Positions 39,141-41,050 of a DNA stretch of 41,050 nucleotides are shown here, in pieces; the first letter of the stretch is position 1, and the number at the start of each line of letters is the position of its first letter. Below the pieces are notes generated by a model. The model did not search any database. It saw only the letters and a list, made by a program, of their open reading frames with translations, and was not told the origin of the DNA. This stretch comes from an uncultured Pseudomonadota bacterium (GTDB lineage Bacteria > Pseudomonadota > Alphaproteobacteria > Rs-D84). A program made the translations under genes and the position numbers. The stretch is taken from contig CAMOGA010000010.1 of NCBI GenBank assembly GCA_946613885.1, positions 1 to 41,050 on the forward strand. Reading direction: 5' to 3'.

Positions 39141-40435
39141 TGAAGAAATTTTTTGTCATTTTGTTTTCTGTATTTGTTATGTGGGGCGCAAACGGTGCAA
39201 CAATTATTAATGATACAGAAATTGAACGTGGCATAACAAATATTATTATGCCGGTGGCACGCGCAGCAAAAATTCCGGAAAACCGTCTAAAAATATATAT
39301 AGTTAACGATAATGATTTTAATGCCTTTGTTCGTGGTGGCGAAGATGTTTTTGTTTATACTGGTCTGTTAAAGCGAATAAAAAATCCGAACGCATTGCGT
39401 GCGGTTGTTGCCCACGAATTGGGACACACAATCGGTGGGCATATGGTTCAAATTTCTGACCGTATGCACGATGAAATGGTTCGCACAATGATTATTCAGG
39501 CATTGGGTGTTGGATTGATGGTGGCTGGGGGTAATCCAACTGCTGGGGTTGGTGTGATGGCTGGCGCAACCGGAATTGCACAACAATCAATGTTGTCTTT
39601 TTCGCGTGATGAAGAACGCATGGCGGACGATATGGCTGTTGATTTGATGGTTGATGCAAATCAAAATCCAAATGGATTGATAGAAGTTTTTGAACAAATG
39701 CGTGAAATCACTGGTGAATTTGAATCACGTGTTAATCCAAATCGTGTGAATCATCCATTGACAACCGAACGTATCAATAATGCCAAAACAAAAATTGGTA
39801 AATTAAAAAAAATACCGACAAAATCTGCATCTGAAATCGCACATGAAAACAAAGATTATGAAATGTTAAGGGCAAAATTAATTGGCTATCTGGACGGTGA
39901 AAAAAATGTTATTGCCAGTTATCCTTATTCTGACAAAAGCGATGCCGCCATTTATGCGCGTGCGATTGCAAATATGAAATCTGGCAATTTGGCAGCCGCC
40001 AAAACAGGAACCCAAACATTGATAAAACGTAATTCTAATAATCCATATTTTTATGAATTATTGGGCGATATTGAATATCAATATGGCGCGTATGATGACA
40101 GTATAAACGCATACGAACACGCGTTAAAATTAACGAATAATGCACCACAAATTGAAACAGCATTGGCATTGGTATTGTCTGAAAGAAATCGCAATAACGA
40201 TACAGCACGCGCAACCGAATTGGCAAAATCTGTAATATTAACAGACCCATCCCCATTGGCATATTGGATATTGGCACGTGTGACGGATGGCGGTGAATCT
40301 GATTGGGCAATGGCAGAATATTATAATATGAACGGTGATAATAAAAACGCAAAAAAATATGCTAAATCTGCCCAAAAGAAATCCAAAAAAGATTCCCCAG
40401 AATATATTAAATCCGGGGACATATTAAAGAAATAA
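39140..40435 (+). CDS. BepA/YfgC-like periplasmic M48 metalloprotease with TPR repeats
   Basis: A 431-residue exported protease and chaperone. Signal peptide residues 1-20 (MKKFFVILFSVFVMWGANGA). The M48 domain has a FNAFVRGGEDVFVYTGLL stretch and the zinc motif H92-E-L-G-H96, followed by a third ligand in SRDEERMADDMAVDL (Glu159). The MIIQALGVGLMVAGG segment is the membrane-apposed helix of the family. Residues ~280-420 hold degenerate TPR-like helices (NPYFYELLGDIEYQYGAYDDSINAYEHALKL). BepA-type enzymes control outer-membrane assembly (LptD, BAM). The start is fixed by the recG TAA/ATG overlap (TAATG). Confidence 0.88.
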   Translation: MKKFFVILFSVFVMWGANGATIINDTEIERGITNIIMPVARAAKIPENRLKIYIVNDNDFNAFVRGGEDVFVYTGLLKRIKNPNALRAVVAHELGHTIGGHMVQISDRMHDEMVRTMIIQALGVGLMVAGGNPTAGVGVMAGATGIAQQSMLSFSRDEERMADDMAVDLMVDANQNPNGLIEVFEQMREITGEFESRVNPNRVNHPLTTERINNAKTKIGKLKKIPTKSASEIAHENKDYEMLRAKLIGYLDGEKNVIASYPYSDKSDAAIYARAIANMKSGNLAAAKTGTQTLIKRNSNNPYFYELLGDIEYQYGAYDDSINAYEHALKLTNNAPQIETALALVLSERNRNNDTARATELAKSVILTDPSPLAYWILARVTDGGESDWAMAEYYNMNGDNKNAKKYAKSAQKKSKKDSPEYIKSGDILKK

Positions 40436-40439
40436 ACGT

Positions 40440-41050
40440 CTAGTTATTGGATTGACCGAATAATCTTAGTCGTACCGTCTCATTAGATATAATACGGATT
40501 CCGCATCTGCTTACACAATTTCTGTTGCATACACCATATGCTTCATCTGATGATTCTGATATGTATATCCATGGTGTGTTTAATTTTGGTGCGTATAATA
40601 CATTTGATGTTATTAATCCTGTCGCGCGACACCAACAATATTGACCACTTGATTGTTGTTCGTTTGGTAAACCTGTTGTAATATCGTTTGCCCCCTGTGT
40701 TGAACTGCATAATGCCATACCATAAATTGTTCCATAAATGAAAGACACCTTCCATTCCATACGATTGATATCCGAAAACATAACATCGCTACATGGTGTT
40801 GCAATACCACCATCAAACCAACATATATCAGTATTATTTGTTGCGATTACACCGCGACCATATCTGTGGTCACCATTTGTTGTCGCATCTAATGTTGAAA
40901 AATCGTATTCTGGGCGCATACTCCAACCTTTAAACTTATATCCTGGCTTAACTGGTGGGTCGGCTGGTAAATTTATTGCTGTATCATAGGTACATGTATT
41001 TGAATTTGTTGATGTTGTATCTAATAATGTATTGTTGTTATACCAACGTA
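40440..41050 (-). CDS. InlB-B-repeat protein with GQYxWCR domain, C-terminal part (runs off the window)
   Basis: The minus strand is open from the window edge to the TAG at 40440 (203 codons). It reads RWYNNN ... CTYDTAINLP ... KPGYKFKGWSM, a single InlB-type module like that of the 2047-2943 gene. A C-terminal domain follows with NTDICWFDGGIATPC, SGQYCWCRATG, TPWIYISESSDEAYG and NRNCVSRCG. The N-terminus is outside the window, so a signal peptide cannot be seen. It converges on the BepA-like gene with only 4 nt between the stop codons and no terminator between them. Confidence 0.75.
   Translation of the reverse strand, partial: RWYNNNTLLDTTSTNSNTCTYDTAINLPADPPVKPGYKFKGWSMRPEYDFSTLDATTNGDHRYGRGVIATNNTDICWFDGGIATPCSDVMFSDINRMEWKVSFIYGTIYGMALCSSTQGANDITTGLPNEQQSSGQYCWCRATGLITSNVLYAPKLNTPWIYISESSDEAYGVCNRNCVSRCGIRIISNETVRLRLFGQSNN

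Overview
The window is an AT-rich bacterial chromosome segment with ordinary protein-coding genes, two tRNAs and no rRNA, CRISPR array or insertion sequence that I could recognise. Housekeeping families (UvrA, RecG, RlmE, RodZ, an FtsB-like protein, DusB-like, RF1, HisRS, LeuRS, MscL, BepA-like M48 protease) point to a Gram-negative proteobacterium. The accessory families, namely InlB-type 'PGYKFKGW' surface repeats, GQYxWCR Cys-rich domains and secreted Cys-rich proteins, resemble those I associate with uncultured, gut-associated, reduced-genome Alphaproteobacteria. That placement is inference; nothing was searched. TGA and TAA are both used as stops and the standard code fits.

Layout. 1-3.5 kb: the 5' part of a Nudix hydrolase, tRNA-Ser(UGA), a short LRR/PcfJ-like paralog, a 49-residue lipoprotein, a structured RNA candidate, a secreted InlB-repeat protein and TspO. 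3.5-14.1 kb: cell-division and housekeeping genes (ftsB-like and dus, divergent; rodZ-like; uvrA; a stand-alone Ffh M-domain gene; two small paralogs; rlmE; rnhA and a transketolase, divergent; a YgjP-type metallopeptidase). 14.1-17.2 kb: two tandem secreted Cys-rich proteins with almost identical 3' ends. 17.4-23.6 kb: hisS-prfA, a giant repeat protein, aroK-mscL. 23.6-27.2 kb: unknown genes, tRNA-Lys(UUU), a ~0.9 kb AT-rich gene desert and a secreted protein that may be a cysteine peptidase. 27.5-35.2 kb: leuS, a YcgN-like CxxC protein, a membrane protein, an 842-residue unknown protein, ackA. 35.2-41 kb: a second, inverted copy of the giant repeat gene, recG-bepA-like, and the 3' part of another InlB-repeat protein.

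The most unusual content is the LRR/PcfJ-like family. Two full-length genes, in opposite orientation and about 13 kb apart, appear identical over the first ~700 bp. They then diverge and carry different numbers (20 versus 9) of 21-residue repeats, in which a long DNA core is almost invariant and only short windows vary. A third, shorter relative lies at 0.7-1.5 kb. The duplicated unit runs from the -10 box to the terminator.

Two other themes recur. Several operons begin with a -10 hexamer only 7-9 nt before an ATG that has no Shine-Dalgarno sequence, which predicts leaderless mRNAs. Hairpin-rich leaders also precede two secreted-protein genes (about 1850-2018 and 27181-27345) and match no RNA family I recognise.
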